DNA of 64,000 bases from Fannyhessea vaginae DSM 15829. GTDB taxonomy: Bacteria > Actinomycetota > Coriobacteriia > Coriobacteriales > Atopobiaceae. Location of the stretch: positions 310,001 to 374,000 of the forward strand of contig NZ_ACGK02000001.1 in NCBI RefSeq assembly GCF_000159235.2, in the 5' to 3' direction. Of the stretch, positions 54,213 through 63,477 are shown one piece after another; within the stretch, counting starts at the first letter, position 1; each line of letters starts with the position of its first letter. The translations under genes were made by a program, and so were the position numbers. The notes below the pieces were generated by a model. That model saw nothing but the letters and a program-made list of their open reading frames with translations. It was not told the origin of the DNA and did not search any database.

Positions 54213-55577
54213 CTAATTTTTAAGTGAGTTTAAAGGCGCAGGGAATTGGCCTTTTCGATGTGCAAAAACATTTCCTGCAAACGTGTTGAGTTTCATAACA
54301 GGAGCTGAACCAAATAATCCACCAAATTCCAGCATGTCGCCTACTTTTTTTCCAAGCGCTGGAATAACACGCACTGCAGTTGTTTTATTGTTAATAACGC
54401 CAATTGCCATTTCATCGGCGATAAGACCAGCAATAGCCTCTGTTGAAGTGTCGCCAGGAACAGCAATCATATCAAGCCCTACCGAGCATACGCATGTCAT
54501 AGCCTCAAGCTTTTCAATGGATAGAGCACCAGTTTGCGCGGCTTTGATCATGCCGGCATCTTCAGATACAGGAATAAATGCTCCCGATAAGCCGCCAACA
54601 AATGAACTTGCCATAACTCCGCCTTTTTTAACCGCGTCATTAAGCAGCGCAAGCGCGCAGGTTGTTCCAGGCCCTCCGCATTGACCTACGCCAATGGTTT
54701 CTAGTATTTGAGCCACCGAATCTCCTGCTTGCGGAGTTGGTGCCAACGATAGATCAACAATTCCCTTAACGGCGCCTAAACGTTTTGCTGCCTCGCGGCT
54801 CATAAGCTCACCAGTGCGTGTAATTTTGAATGCAGTTTGTTTAATTACTTCGGCAACCTCAGAAATTGAAGCCGTTTGAGGTAGCTCCTGGAGCGCCGCA
54901 TGCATAACCCCAGGTCCCGATACGCCTACATGGATAACGCAGTCTGCTTCACCGCCGCCGTGTACGGCTCCTGCCATAAAAGGCGAGTCTTCAACCATGT
55001 TTGAAAAAACCACCAACTTGGTGGCACCCAAGCACTGGTTGTTGCGCGTGAGCTCGGCGCAGCGCTTAATAGTTTGTGCCATAAGCCAAACAGCGTCCAT
55101 ATTGATCCCCGCGCGCAAAGTTGCTACGTTTACCGAGGAACACACATGTTTTGTAGCTGCAAGTGCGTCTGGAATACTAGAAATAAGGCGCATGTCTGCT
55201 TCGCCAATACCTTTATGAACAAGCGCGGAGAATCCTCCGATAAAATCAACGCCTAATGTTTCGGCAGCTCTGTCGAGGCACTGCGCAAGAGGAGTAAGAT
55301 CTTTGTCCTTGCACGCAGCGGCTACATAAGCAAGTGGTGTAACCGAAATTCGTTTATTTGCAATAGGAATGCCGTATTCACGCTCAAGATCGCTCGCAAC
55401 GTCTACCAGGTGCTCTGCTTTAGAAACAATGCGATCGTATATTTTGGTGCACATGTGCGAGATGTTTTCATCAGCGCACGCATGTAAAGAAATACCCATA
55501 GTTATGGTGCGCAAGTCAAGATTTTGTTGGTTAACCATTGTTTGAGTTTCATATACTTCTTGAGGTGTGATTGCCAT
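54213..55577 (-). CDS. DUF711 (UPF0210) family protein
   Basis: 454 residues, normal for the family. Recognised by the N-terminal [16 protein letters not shown], the internal [16 protein letters not shown] and the C-terminal [13 protein letters not shown]. The fold is related to glycyl-radical (PFL-like) proteins, but no activity has been established. It often sits beside a small ACT-domain gene (UPF0237), which is missing here. GGAGG lies ten bases before the ATG. Confidence 0.92.
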   Translation of the reverse strand: MAITPQEVYETQTMVNQQNLDLRTITMGISLHACADENISHMCTKIYDRIVSKAEHLVDVASDLEREYGIPIANKRISVTPLAYVAAACKDKDLTPLAQCLDRAAETLGVDFIGGFSALVHKGIGEADMRLISSIPDALAATKHVCSSVNVATLRAGINMDAVWLMAQTIKRCAELTRNNQCLGATKLVVFSNMVEDSPFMAGAVHGGGEADCVIHVGVSGPGVMHAALQELPQTASISEVAEVIKQTAFKITRTGELMSREAAKRLGAVKGIVDLSLAPTPQAGDSVAQILETIGVGQCGGPGTTCALALLNDAVKKGGVMASSFVGGLSGAFIPVSEDAGMIKAAQTGALSIEKLEAMTCVCSVGLDMIAVPGDTSTEAIAGLIADEMAIGVINNKTTAVRVIPALGKKVGDMLEFGGLFGSAPVMKLNTFAGNVFAHRKGQFPAPLNSLKN

Positions 55578-55691
55578 GGTGTATATTTCCTCCCATACTA
55601 TAAGCGTACTATGCTTAAGTCGTACTATGTTTGTGTCTTACTATAACTCACGCGCGCTCGTTTGTGCACGGTACCCGTATGTTACGTGCGA

Positions 55692-56483
55692 TTAGATAAG
55701 TCCTAGTTGCTTGCATGCAAAATAAATACCATCGTCATCAATATCATGCGTGATGAATTCGCTTTTATCTTTAATACAATCTTGAGCATTTCCCATAGCC
55801 ACGCTATGAGCGCAGACATCAAAAATACCTATATCGTTGCCACCATCACCAAAGCAGATAACTTCATCTGCACTCAAATTAAAATGTTCAAGCATAATGC
55901 GCGCGCCTTTGGATTTTCCGCCTTCGCAAGGCATAACATCAATAAACTTATCAGCCCAACGCGCATATTTTAAGTCGTGCGTTTTGTCAAACATAAGATG
56001 CTCTTCGCCTGGATAAAGATAGGCATTCAACTGAAAGACATCGTGTGTAAGTGCGCGTGAAACATCGCGAACTTCGTAATGTTGATTGACAAACTGCTCC
56101 ATATCTATAACGCGCTGACTGCGGTCGCTTACGTAATAGCAATCAAGTTCTTGAAATTGGCAAGAATATAAACCTTGTTTAACTTGAGCAACAACAATCT
56201 CTATATCATGCTTGCTAATAGGGCATGAATATAAAACCTTGTCTTGTGCGAGGCAATATTGTCCGTTAATGGTAATAGCAGCCTCAAATGGGGTGGTGTC
56301 TATAATATCAAGCATGTACGTTGGTCTACCTGTTGCTAAAATTGGCATAATGCCGCGGCGTTTAAGCTCTTTAACAGCGTGAATTGCGGAGGCAGGTTCA
56401 CTATTGGTTGTGTGGCTAAATAGTGTTCCGTCTACATCAAAAAAAGCCGCTTTAATACCCGAAAGTTTTTTCCAAGGTTTCAC
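55692..56483 (-). CDS. HAD superfamily hydrolase, Cof type
   Basis: 263 residues from a GTG behind AAAGGAGA. Motif I is FFDVDGTLFSH, motif II LATGRP, motif III Lys in GGKSKG, motif IV CFGDGGNDIGIFD. The cap is C2-type, as in sugar-phosphate or FMN phosphatases. Substrate unknown. The DUF711 gene follows after 114 bases. Confidence 0.92.
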   Translation of the reverse strand: MKPWKKLSGIKAAFFDVDGTLFSHTTNSEPASAIHAVKELKRRGIMPILATGRPTYMLDIIDTTPFEAAITINGQYCLAQDKVLYSCPISKHDIEIVVAQVKQGLYSCQFQELDCYYVSDRSQRVIDMEQFVNQHYEVRDVSRALTHDVFQLNAYLYPGEEHLMFDKTHDLKYARWADKFIDVMPCEGGKSKGARIMLEHFNLSADEVICFGDGGNDIGIFDVCAHSVAMGNAQDCIKDKSEFITHDIDDDGIYFACKQLGLI

Positions 56484-56495
56484 GAATTCTCCTTT

Positions 56496-56514
56496 ATCGT
56501 AGGTTACCTACGAT
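56496..56514. promoter_or_regulatory. 19-bp palindrome upstream of the HAD gene
   Basis: ATCGTAGGT-T-ACCTACGAT is a perfect 9-bp inverted repeat, 12 bases before the HAD start codon on the minus strand. It resembles an operator. Being within the transcript it might also block the ribosome as an RNA hairpin. Confidence 0.5.
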
Positions 56515-56858
56515 GTACTTCTACGTCGTGCTTTTTATAGGTTTGATAAGCTCGCGTATAGTGTGTAATAGATTGACATGTAGTTCAATCATACAGAACA
56601 TCTAATACGTGTGGTAGATATGGGCATATCGTCAAAGTTTGTACATAAGAATAATGTTTGCAATTTCGGTGGTTGGCACAATTGTGACCATCTTGAATAT
56701 GGTTATTTTGAATATGGTAACTCTGTAAATTTTTTCTGATGTCGCGCGTGCACCTAAGCAAATAACAAGCATTGAACAGGAGCTTCCATATAAACTTTTT
56801 TGTCAAGACCCAAAATAAAGAAAAATTCACAAGATATTGGGGAAATTTGCTTGCATTA

Positions 56859-56905
56859 ACACTACAGGTTGTGGCAAGATAGAACACGCACACAAAGCAT
56901 ACCTT
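56859..56905 (+). promoter_or_regulatory. Probable NrdR box pair upstream of nrdD
   Basis: ACACTACAGGTTGTGG (56859-56874) matches 12 of 16 positions of the NrdR consensus ACACWATATATWGTGT. A weaker box (56890-56905, 10 of 16) lies exactly 31 bases downstream, the three-helical-turn spacing typical of NrdR sites. NrdR represses ribonucleotide reductase genes when dATP is high. The rest of the 481-bp gap before nrdD has no gene. Confidence 0.6.
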
Positions 56906-56964
56906 ATGAGTCTGTGCAAAATTTAATGTACATAAACTTTTATTTTTTGCGTTGAGGAGCAGTC

Positions 56965-59187
56965 ATGAAGATTATTAAGCGCAATGGTTCTGAGGTGGAG
57001 TTTAACCTTCACAAAATCATAAACGCTATTTCTGCAGCCAATAAAGAAGTCCCCGAGGACGAGCGATTAACCGAGCGCGAGATCACCTTTGCTTCTCTTA
57101 ACGTAGAAGATCTGTGTAAAAATGCTGGTCATACCGTTACGGTTGAAGAAATTCAGGATATGGTTGAAGACCAAATTATGGCGCTTAACCATTTTAGTGT
57201 TGCACGTAAGTACATCATTTATCGTTACTTACAAGCGCAGAAACGTCATCGCAACACAACAGACGACACCATCTTGTCACTTATTGAATCAAATAACGAA
57301 GAAGTTAAGCAAGAAAATTCCAACAAAAATCCTTCCGTTGTTTCGGTTCAGCGTGATTACATGGCAGGAGAGGTTTCAAAAGATTTGGCAATGCGTGAGT
57401 TGTTGCCACAAGATGTTGTTCAAGCACATAAAGACGGACTCATCCATTTTCATGATGCAGATTATTATGCTCAGCACATGCATAACTGCGATCTGGTTAA
57501 TCTTGATGACATGCTTCAAAATGGCACGGTTATTTCGGGAACTATGATCGAAAAACCACACAGCTTTTCTACTGCCTGCAACATTGCAACGCAGATCATA
57601 GCTCAAGTTGCATCGTCACAATATGGTGGTCAGTCTATCTCCCTTGCTCATTTAGCACCTTTTATTGAGGTATCTCGTAAAAAAATACGTGGTCAGGTAT
57701 TAGCCGAGCTTGAACTTATTGGGGCTCAACTCAATGAAGATAAAGTTAACGATTTGGTTGAAAAGCGCCTGCGTGAAGAGGTTTCACGTGGTGTGCAAAC
57801 TATTCAGTATCAAGTTGTTACGCTTATGACCACCAATGGTCAGGCGCCCTTTATTACCGTATTTATGTATCTTAACGAGGCGCGCAACGAGCAAGAAAAG
57901 AAAGACCTGGCGCTGTGTATTGAAGAAATGCTCAAGCAACGCTATCAAGGCGTAAAGAATGAGGCAGGCGTATGGATTACTCCTGCATTCCCTAAGTTGA
58001 TTTATGTGCTTGAAGACGACAATATCCATGAAGACGATCCGTATTTCTATCTTACAAAATTAGCTGCAAAGTGTTCTGCGCGTCGTTTAGTTCCAGATTA
58101 CATTTCCGAGAAAAAAATGCGCGAGTATAAGCTCTCTACAGGTGAAAAAGTGGGACATGGAGATGTGTTTACCTGCATGGGATGTCGTTCATTTTTAACG
58201 CCCGATCGTTCCAAAGGTGGCTACAACAACATTGCCAATGCTCAAAACTATGTTGAGGGTAAGCCAAAGTATTATGGACGCTTTAATCAAGGAGTTGTAA
58301 CTATCAACCTTCCTGATGTTGCACTTTCTTCGGGCGGCGATATGGATAAGTTCTGGAAGATATTTGACGAGCGTTTGGAGCTTTGTCATCGTGCGCTTCG
58401 CTGCCGCCATGATCGCCTCTGCGGAACGCTTTCAGATGCGGCACCTATCTTGTGGCAATATGGAGCGCTTGCTCGTCTTAAAAAGGGCGAAGTTATAGAT
58501 AAGCTGCTCTACGATGGATATTCTACTATTTCGCTGGGATATGCTGGTTTGTATGAATGCGTTAAATACATGACAGGACACAGCCACACCGATAAAGAGG
58601 CAACTCCTTTTGCACTTGCGGTTATGCAGCGTATGGATGATAAGTGCGACGAATGGAAACAAGCAGAAAATATCGACTACTCGCTTTACGGTACGCCACT
58701 TGAATCTACTACGTACAAGTTTGCAAAAGCACTTCAGAAGCGATTTGGTGTTATTAAAGGCATTACCGATCATGGATATGTTACTAATTCGTACCATGTT
58801 AACGTTCGTGAGAAAATTGATGCGTTCACTAAGCTTAAATTTGAAAGCGAATTTCAACGTTTGTCGCCAGGAGGAGCAATCTCTTATGTTGAGGTTCCTA
58901 ACTTGCAAGACAATTTGGAAGCTGTTATTCGTGTAATTCAGTATATTTACGAAAATATTATGTATGCCGAGCTTAATACCAAAAGCGACTATTGCCAAAA
59001 TTGTGGTTACGATGGGGAAATCCAAATCAAAGAAGATGACGGAAAACTCATTTGGGAATGTCCCAACTGCAAGAATAGAGATCAAACTAAGATGAATGTT
59101 GCACGTCGTACCTGCGGATATATTGGAACACAGTTCTGGAATCAAGGTCGTACCCAAGAGATAAAAGATCGCGTGTTACACTTATAA
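56965..59187 (+). CDS. nrdD: Anaerobic ribonucleoside-triphosphate reductase (class III)
   Basis: 740 residues. An ATP-cone regulatory domain covers about 1-95 (KIIKRNGSEVEFN). The catalytic barrel follows. Four zinc cysteines occur near the C-terminus (CQNC and CPNC), and the glycyl radical sits in RRTCGYIG (Gly718). It reduces NTPs to dNTPs without oxygen, normally with formate. The radical is installed by NrdG, encoded 280 bases downstream. GAGGAGC precedes the ATG. Confidence 0.97.
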   Translation: MKIIKRNGSEVEFNLHKIINAISAANKEVPEDERLTEREITFASLNVEDLCKNAGHTVTVEEIQDMVEDQIMALNHFSVARKYIIYRYLQAQKRHRNTTDDTILSLIESNNEEVKQENSNKNPSVVSVQRDYMAGEVSKDLAMRELLPQDVVQAHKDGLIHFHDADYYAQHMHNCDLVNLDDMLQNGTVISGTMIEKPHSFSTACNIATQIIAQVASSQYGGQSISLAHLAPFIEVSRKKIRGQVLAELELIGAQLNEDKVNDLVEKRLREEVSRGVQTIQYQVVTLMTTNGQAPFITVFMYLNEARNEQEKKDLALCIEEMLKQRYQGVKNEAGVWITPAFPKLIYVLEDDNIHEDDPYFYLTKLAAKCSARRLVPDYISEKKMREYKLSTGEKVGHGDVFTCMGCRSFLTPDRSKGGYNNIANAQNYVEGKPKYYGRFNQGVVTINLPDVALSSGGDMDKFWKIFDERLELCHRALRCRHDRLCGTLSDAAPILWQYGALARLKKGEVIDKLLYDGYSTISLGYAGLYECVKYMTGHSHTDKEATPFALAVMQRMDDKCDEWKQAENIDYSLYGTPLESTTYKFAKALQKRFGVIKGITDHGYVTNSYHVNVREKIDAFTKLKFESEFQRLSPGGAISYVEVPNLQDNLEAVIRVIQYIYENIMYAELNTKSDYCQNCGYDGEIQIKEDDGKLIWECPNCKNRDQTKMNVARRTCGYIGTQFWNQGRTQEIKDRVLHL

Positions 59188-59196
59188 ACACAAGAT

Positions 59197-59237
59197 GTAT
59201 CCCTCCTAAGACGCATGAGTGTTGTTGGGAGGGATAT
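59197..59237 (+). terminator. Hairpin after nrdD
   Basis: ATCCCTCC and GGGAGGGAT pair with an 8-bp stem around an 18- to 20-base loop, followed by an AT-rich stretch. It may end part of the nrdD transcript ahead of the poly-G element. Confidence 0.5.
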
Positions 59238-59253
59238 TTATATATGTTGGAGT

Positions 59254-59268
59254 GGGGGGGGGTAGACA
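59254..59268 (+). promoter_or_regulatory. Poly-G tract (G9) with TAGACA, upstream of nrdG
   Basis: Nine G at 59254-59262 lead into TAGACA (59263-59268), 204 bases before nrdG. The motif is shared with the surface-protein genes. No good -35 is visible. If it is a promoter it would make nrdG expression partly independent of nrdD. Confidence 0.5.
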
Positions 59269-59466
59269 CCCTTCACGCTTTGTCTTAAAGCGTTTTGTCA
59301 GTTGAACGTGTCTTTGAGTAGGGCGTAAACCCTGCTTTTGAGCGAAGAACATGCTTTGTTATTGCGCTGGTGTGCGCCGTGCTTTGATTTTGCATGCGGA
59401 CATGTAATCATGAGATGTAAACGATGCTTTCTACAAGATTTAGATATGTAGTGAACAGGAACGAAT

Positions 59467-60015
59467 GTGAATTATGCCACCATTAAATATTGCGATGTTG
59501 CCAATGGTACTGGCGTAAGAACCGTTTTGTTTGTTTCTGGTTGCCGTCTGCATTGTCCGTTTTGCTTTAATGAGGCAGCGTGGAATTTTCATGCGGGAAC
59601 TCCATTTACCAAAGACGTTGAAGATACTATTATCGAAAGCTTAAAGCCGGTATATATAGACGGTTTATCGGTTTTGGGAGGAGAACCCACCGAGCCCGAG
59701 AATCAAGAGGGTTTGGTAGACTTTATGGAGCGCGTTCATAATCTGTTTCCTCAAAAAAGTATATGGATGTATACCGGTCACACCTGGGATCAGCTTATGC
59801 CTGGAGGTTGTCAATATACGCCTTTTACCATGAGAATCCTTAAAACGCTTGATGTTTTAGTTGACGGCCCTTTTATTCAAGCACAAAAAGATATAACGCT
59901 GAGATTTAGGGGTTCAGCCAATCAACGTTTAATAGATGTTCCTCAATCTTTAGCGCAAAATCGCGTTATTTTGTGGCACGATGATCCGCTTTTTGATTCG
60001 CACACGTGGGATTAG
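59467..60015 (+). CDS. nrdG: Anaerobic ribonucleotide reductase activating protein
   Basis: 182 residues from a GTG. The radical SAM cysteines are C26, C30 and C33 (CRLHCPFC), and the SAM-binding GGEP is present as LGGEPTEPEN. It uses S-adenosylmethionine and an iron-sulfur cluster to make the glycyl radical on NrdD. Confidence 0.96.
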   Translation: MNYATIKYCDVANGTGVRTVLFVSGCRLHCPFCFNEAAWNFHAGTPFTKDVEDTIIESLKPVYIDGLSVLGGEPTEPENQEGLVDFMERVHNLFPQKSIWMYTGHTWDQLMPGGCQYTPFTMRILKTLDVLVDGPFIQAQKDITLRFRGSANQRLIDVPQSLAQNRVILWHDDPLFDSHTWD

Positions 60016-60143
60016 CGTGTGTGTTGTGACGGCGCACTGTAACATTGCGCTGCAATATCGTGCTGTGACGACGCGTTGTGAAGTTTTAGATAAAGCGCAC
60101 GCAAAAACGCGTATAAAATAACACATTCACTCACTCAAAAAAT

Positions 60144-60188
60144 AAAACCTACCTAAGCACACGTGATTTGGCTTAGGTAGGTTTTAAA
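60144..60188. terminator. Bidirectional terminator
   Basis: A 15-bp perfect stem (60144-60158 with 60171-60185) between convergent nrdG and the peptidase gene, with A tracts before and T tracts after. Confidence 0.88.
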
Positions 60189-60232
60189 CTCGTTTATGCT
60201 GTTGAGTTTATAACTACACTCTTTATATGCGT

Positions 60233-63200
60233 TTATGCGTCGATGAGTTTGATGACCTTATCAAACACAACATCGGATGAATCAACGCTTTCTTGCGAGC
60301 CAAAAACGCATACATTCATGTTTTGGGCATCGTCTATCCATTTTGTTGCAAGATCGTGTATGTCTTTGCTTGTGCAGGTGAGCTGACTCGCGCGAATCAT
60401 TTCCTGCCAGTTTTGTGGTTTATGACTTAAAATTTCAGAATCTTGGCGGCGTGCTTGAGCGTAGGGTTTAATCGGCGCGTCAAGTGACGCCGTGCACGAA
60501 ACAATATAGCCTTCAAGTTCACTTTGTGTTGGATCCCATGCACGCAACCATTCAAAGCTTTTAGCATAGGTTGTAAGTGTTGTGTCAATAGAGGGGTCGC
60601 GATATGACCAAAAGCGGCTATACCCATAAGCTGTGCGCGTAAATCCGCATCCATATGCTCCGCTTAACACGCGAACATTATTCCATAGGTAGTCAAGCGA
60701 CAAAACGCGCGCGCTTATAAGTGAAGCGCCAATTGTTTGTGCGTCAAAATGAACGTCTGCGCAATCGGCGCCTACAAAATTGACGTGTGAAGGTATAATA
60801 AACGCTTCGTTTTGTGGATGAAGTGCAGGGATGCTTAATACATTTTTAGAGCTGTGCTCCTCGCTTGCATTTGGCGAGCCCTCGCCTACAAATTGCATAC
60901 GATGGCTTATAAAACGCTGATAGTCGTCTTTTGATCCTGTAAAGCTCACTTGTACATTGTTTGCGGTAAAAAGCGTTTGCGCAAGTTGTGACAACTTTTT
61001 TGCCACGCTTTCTTTTGATGATTCCCAGTTGTCCAAAAGCTCTTTTAAGAATATGTAATGAGAAACGCCTTCAATTTGATCTACTAACGCCGCACTTGGA
61101 ATGCGTTTGGACGCAAGCCTTTCGGATACACATGCATGACCGGAAGAAATAAAGCCCTGCTCCATGCTTATTTTGCGTTGAGTGAGCAAAGACTTAATCT
61201 TATCAAGTTCACTAAATTGTGTGTTCGTCCAAATATCGCTTGGCAACTCAATGAGGTGGTTGATATTCTCACTCAGTGCACTTGCATGCACAACAAAGTA
61301 AGGATAAACCTTTGAGAGATCATTAAAATTATGATATATACTACAAAACGCTGAACATTCGCCCAGCTTACGCTCGCAAGCTACGTCAAGTTCATCGGCA
61401 CTGTACGTTGAAGTTGAAAGCTTACCAAGAACTTCTTGCAAAATGCCTACATAACACATATCGCGGTATTCAATACAGCTTAGGTCAAAATAAGCATACA
61501 GATATGCAATTTGATGAGTAGCAATATCGTGATATAGATACGAGATATTGTGGTGTTGCTCAAGCTGAACAGGTGTTTCTTTGGGCGCCGCGTCAATATC
61601 GCTCACGTGGAGTTGCGGAAGCGTTGCCAGCGCATCGGGGGAATCTGGGGTTTCCTGCAGACGTTTAAGCTCCTGCGTATGAGCAATCAGCCGTTCAATT
61701 TCTTCATCAGAGCTTACATCTTTGAGTTTTTGCAATTTTTGTTCTTCAGTGGTATCCATATCTGCTACTGCAATAAGCTCAACTTCGGCATTATGCGTAC
61801 TTTTGCATACAATGCTTTCCAACAGTTTTTCAAAGTAACCGTGTTCGAGCCCTGCTTTCATCTCGTCAATACCATGTTGATAGCGCAAATAATCAAGTGC
61901 TGCCGCGTCGTTATAAAGCCAGCCGTTAAGAGCCTGAATTGAAATAGCAACGCCGTCGCTATAGTTGTCCCAATCGCCTTCACGTAGGATAAATTCGGTT
62001 TGCGAAAGTGCTGCTTGAATACGAGCCTTATCAAGTCCTGTCTGTGCATATTGCGCGCACTTTGTTTCGATAAGCTCGCGAAACTTATGCGCACTTTGAG
62101 GGCGTGCTCCTTTGAGTTGGAAAATGAGTTGTGGCTGTAAGCATCCGTCTACCACGGCACAACTTACGTCGCTACCTAATCCTGCGTCTAAAACTGCCTT
62201 TTTCAAAGGACTTTCGTTGGTTGAACAAAGTACATCGCTTATGATCGATGCCGCTAGAACGCGGTTTCTGTCTTGATATGTGCCAATCACATAACCAAGA
62301 TTGATAACCGCATTGTCAGGCGTTGTTTTCATGGTAAATTGTGTGAGCTTGGGCGTAACACTCTTTTGAAGCTCTAGCTTGTTAGGAGCTTGTTGTGTAC
62401 GCTCGTCTGCGTGTATAAAATGTTCGTTGATTTTATTAAGCATGGCATCTATGGATAAGTTGCCATACAAAATGGTGTAGCTATTATCAAGTTTGTAATG
62501 ACGTGCGTGTGCGTCTAAAAATGCCTCATAGCTTAAATCGGGGATATGGTTAATATCGCCCCCAGACACATATTTATAGCAGGTATCGGGGAATAGCGCC
62601 TCGTTGAGCTTGTGATAAGCCATGGTATCGGGGTTGGATAGGCTCCCTCGCATTTCGTTCAGGACAACTCCGTTATACGAAAATGGACTTTGCGAATCTT
62701 GCGCTTCAAGATGCCAACCTTCTTGTTCAAAAATATGAGGCTCGTGATAAATATTGGGGTGCAAAACCGCATCTAAATAAATATCGGTGAGGTTCATAAG
62801 ATCTTTTTGGTTGGTACTTGATACTGGATAGATAGTTTTGTCGGGGAACGTCATTGCGTTTAAAAACGTTTGCATGCTGGTTTTAAGCAGATGAACAAAG
62901 GGCTCCTTAACACGATATTTTTGCGAACCGCAAAGTACCGAGTGTTCAAGTATGTGAAATACTCCAGTTGAGTCTGTGGGAGGTGTCTTAAAACCAATGG
63001 TAAACGACTTATTATTATCGGCGCATGCGATCCAAAGCGCACGAGCTTTGGAAGGCTTGTGGGTAAATATATATGCGTATCCGTTTAATTCGGAAAGTTC
63101 TTGTACGTCTATAACCTCAAAATTATGATGGACTGTTCCAACGGTAAGCTCAGCTATTGGCTGCGTAAAATCTTGTACAGACTGGTGTGTGTTCAAACGA

Positions 63201-63256
63201 TCATCCAAATTATTTTGATGGTTAGTAGTGTGGTTGTGTGCATGAACGGTATGCAT
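60233..63256 (-). CDS. M16C (presequence protease-like) zinc metallopeptidase
   Basis: 1007 residues from the ATG at 63256, five bases after AAGGAG. The inverted zinc motif HILEH is at 101-105, and the downstream glutamate lies in HIFEQEGWHLE. The length fits the PreP/falcilysin-like single-chain M16C group with four repeated domains; the C-terminal half lacks a second zinc site, as normal. There is no signal peptide, so it is probably a cytosolic peptidase that clears small peptides. The first 30 residues are unusually His- and Asn-rich. Confidence 0.92.
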   Translation of the reverse strand: MHTVHAHNHTTNHQNNLDDRLNTHQSVQDFTQPIAELTVGTVHHNFEVIDVQELSELNGYAYIFTHKPSKARALWIACADNNKSFTIGFKTPPTDSTGVFHILEHSVLCGSQKYRVKEPFVHLLKTSMQTFLNAMTFPDKTIYPVSSTNQKDLMNLTDIYLDAVLHPNIYHEPHIFEQEGWHLEAQDSQSPFSYNGVVLNEMRGSLSNPDTMAYHKLNEALFPDTCYKYVSGGDINHIPDLSYEAFLDAHARHYKLDNSYTILYGNLSIDAMLNKINEHFIHADERTQQAPNKLELQKSVTPKLTQFTMKTTPDNAVINLGYVIGTYQDRNRVLAASIISDVLCSTNESPLKKAVLDAGLGSDVSCAVVDGCLQPQLIFQLKGARPQSAHKFRELIETKCAQYAQTGLDKARIQAALSQTEFILREGDWDNYSDGVAISIQALNGWLYNDAAALDYLRYQHGIDEMKAGLEHGYFEKLLESIVCKSTHNAEVELIAVADMDTTEEQKLQKLKDVSSDEEIERLIAHTQELKRLQETPDSPDALATLPQLHVSDIDAAPKETPVQLEQHHNISYLYHDIATHQIAYLYAYFDLSCIEYRDMCYVGILQEVLGKLSTSTYSADELDVACERKLGECSAFCSIYHNFNDLSKVYPYFVVHASALSENINHLIELPSDIWTNTQFSELDKIKSLLTQRKISMEQGFISSGHACVSERLASKRIPSAALVDQIEGVSHYIFLKELLDNWESSKESVAKKLSQLAQTLFTANNVQVSFTGSKDDYQRFISHRMQFVGEGSPNASEEHSSKNVLSIPALHPQNEAFIIPSHVNFVGADCADVHFDAQTIGASLISARVLSLDYLWNNVRVLSGAYGCGFTRTAYGYSRFWSYRDPSIDTTLTTYAKSFEWLRAWDPTQSELEGYIVSCTASLDAPIKPYAQARRQDSEILSHKPQNWQEMIRASQLTCTSKDIHDLATKWIDDAQNMNVCVFGSQESVDSSDVVFDKVIKLIDA

Positions 63257-63477
63257 GTGCACTCCTTATCGAATGTATGTTTTGAAGTTATTGTACAGGA
63301 TTGCTAAGCATGCCGCCGATTATTCGTGAACCTCACATATGAATGTTGTGAAGGTCAATAAAAGTTTGAGTAAGCGGGCAAACACTACGATATGTTTATA
63401 ACGTATTTATATAAAAAATTTTGTATAAAATATGCGCTTGGTGATTGGTGATGGCGCGCACATAAGAGGAGGAAGTG

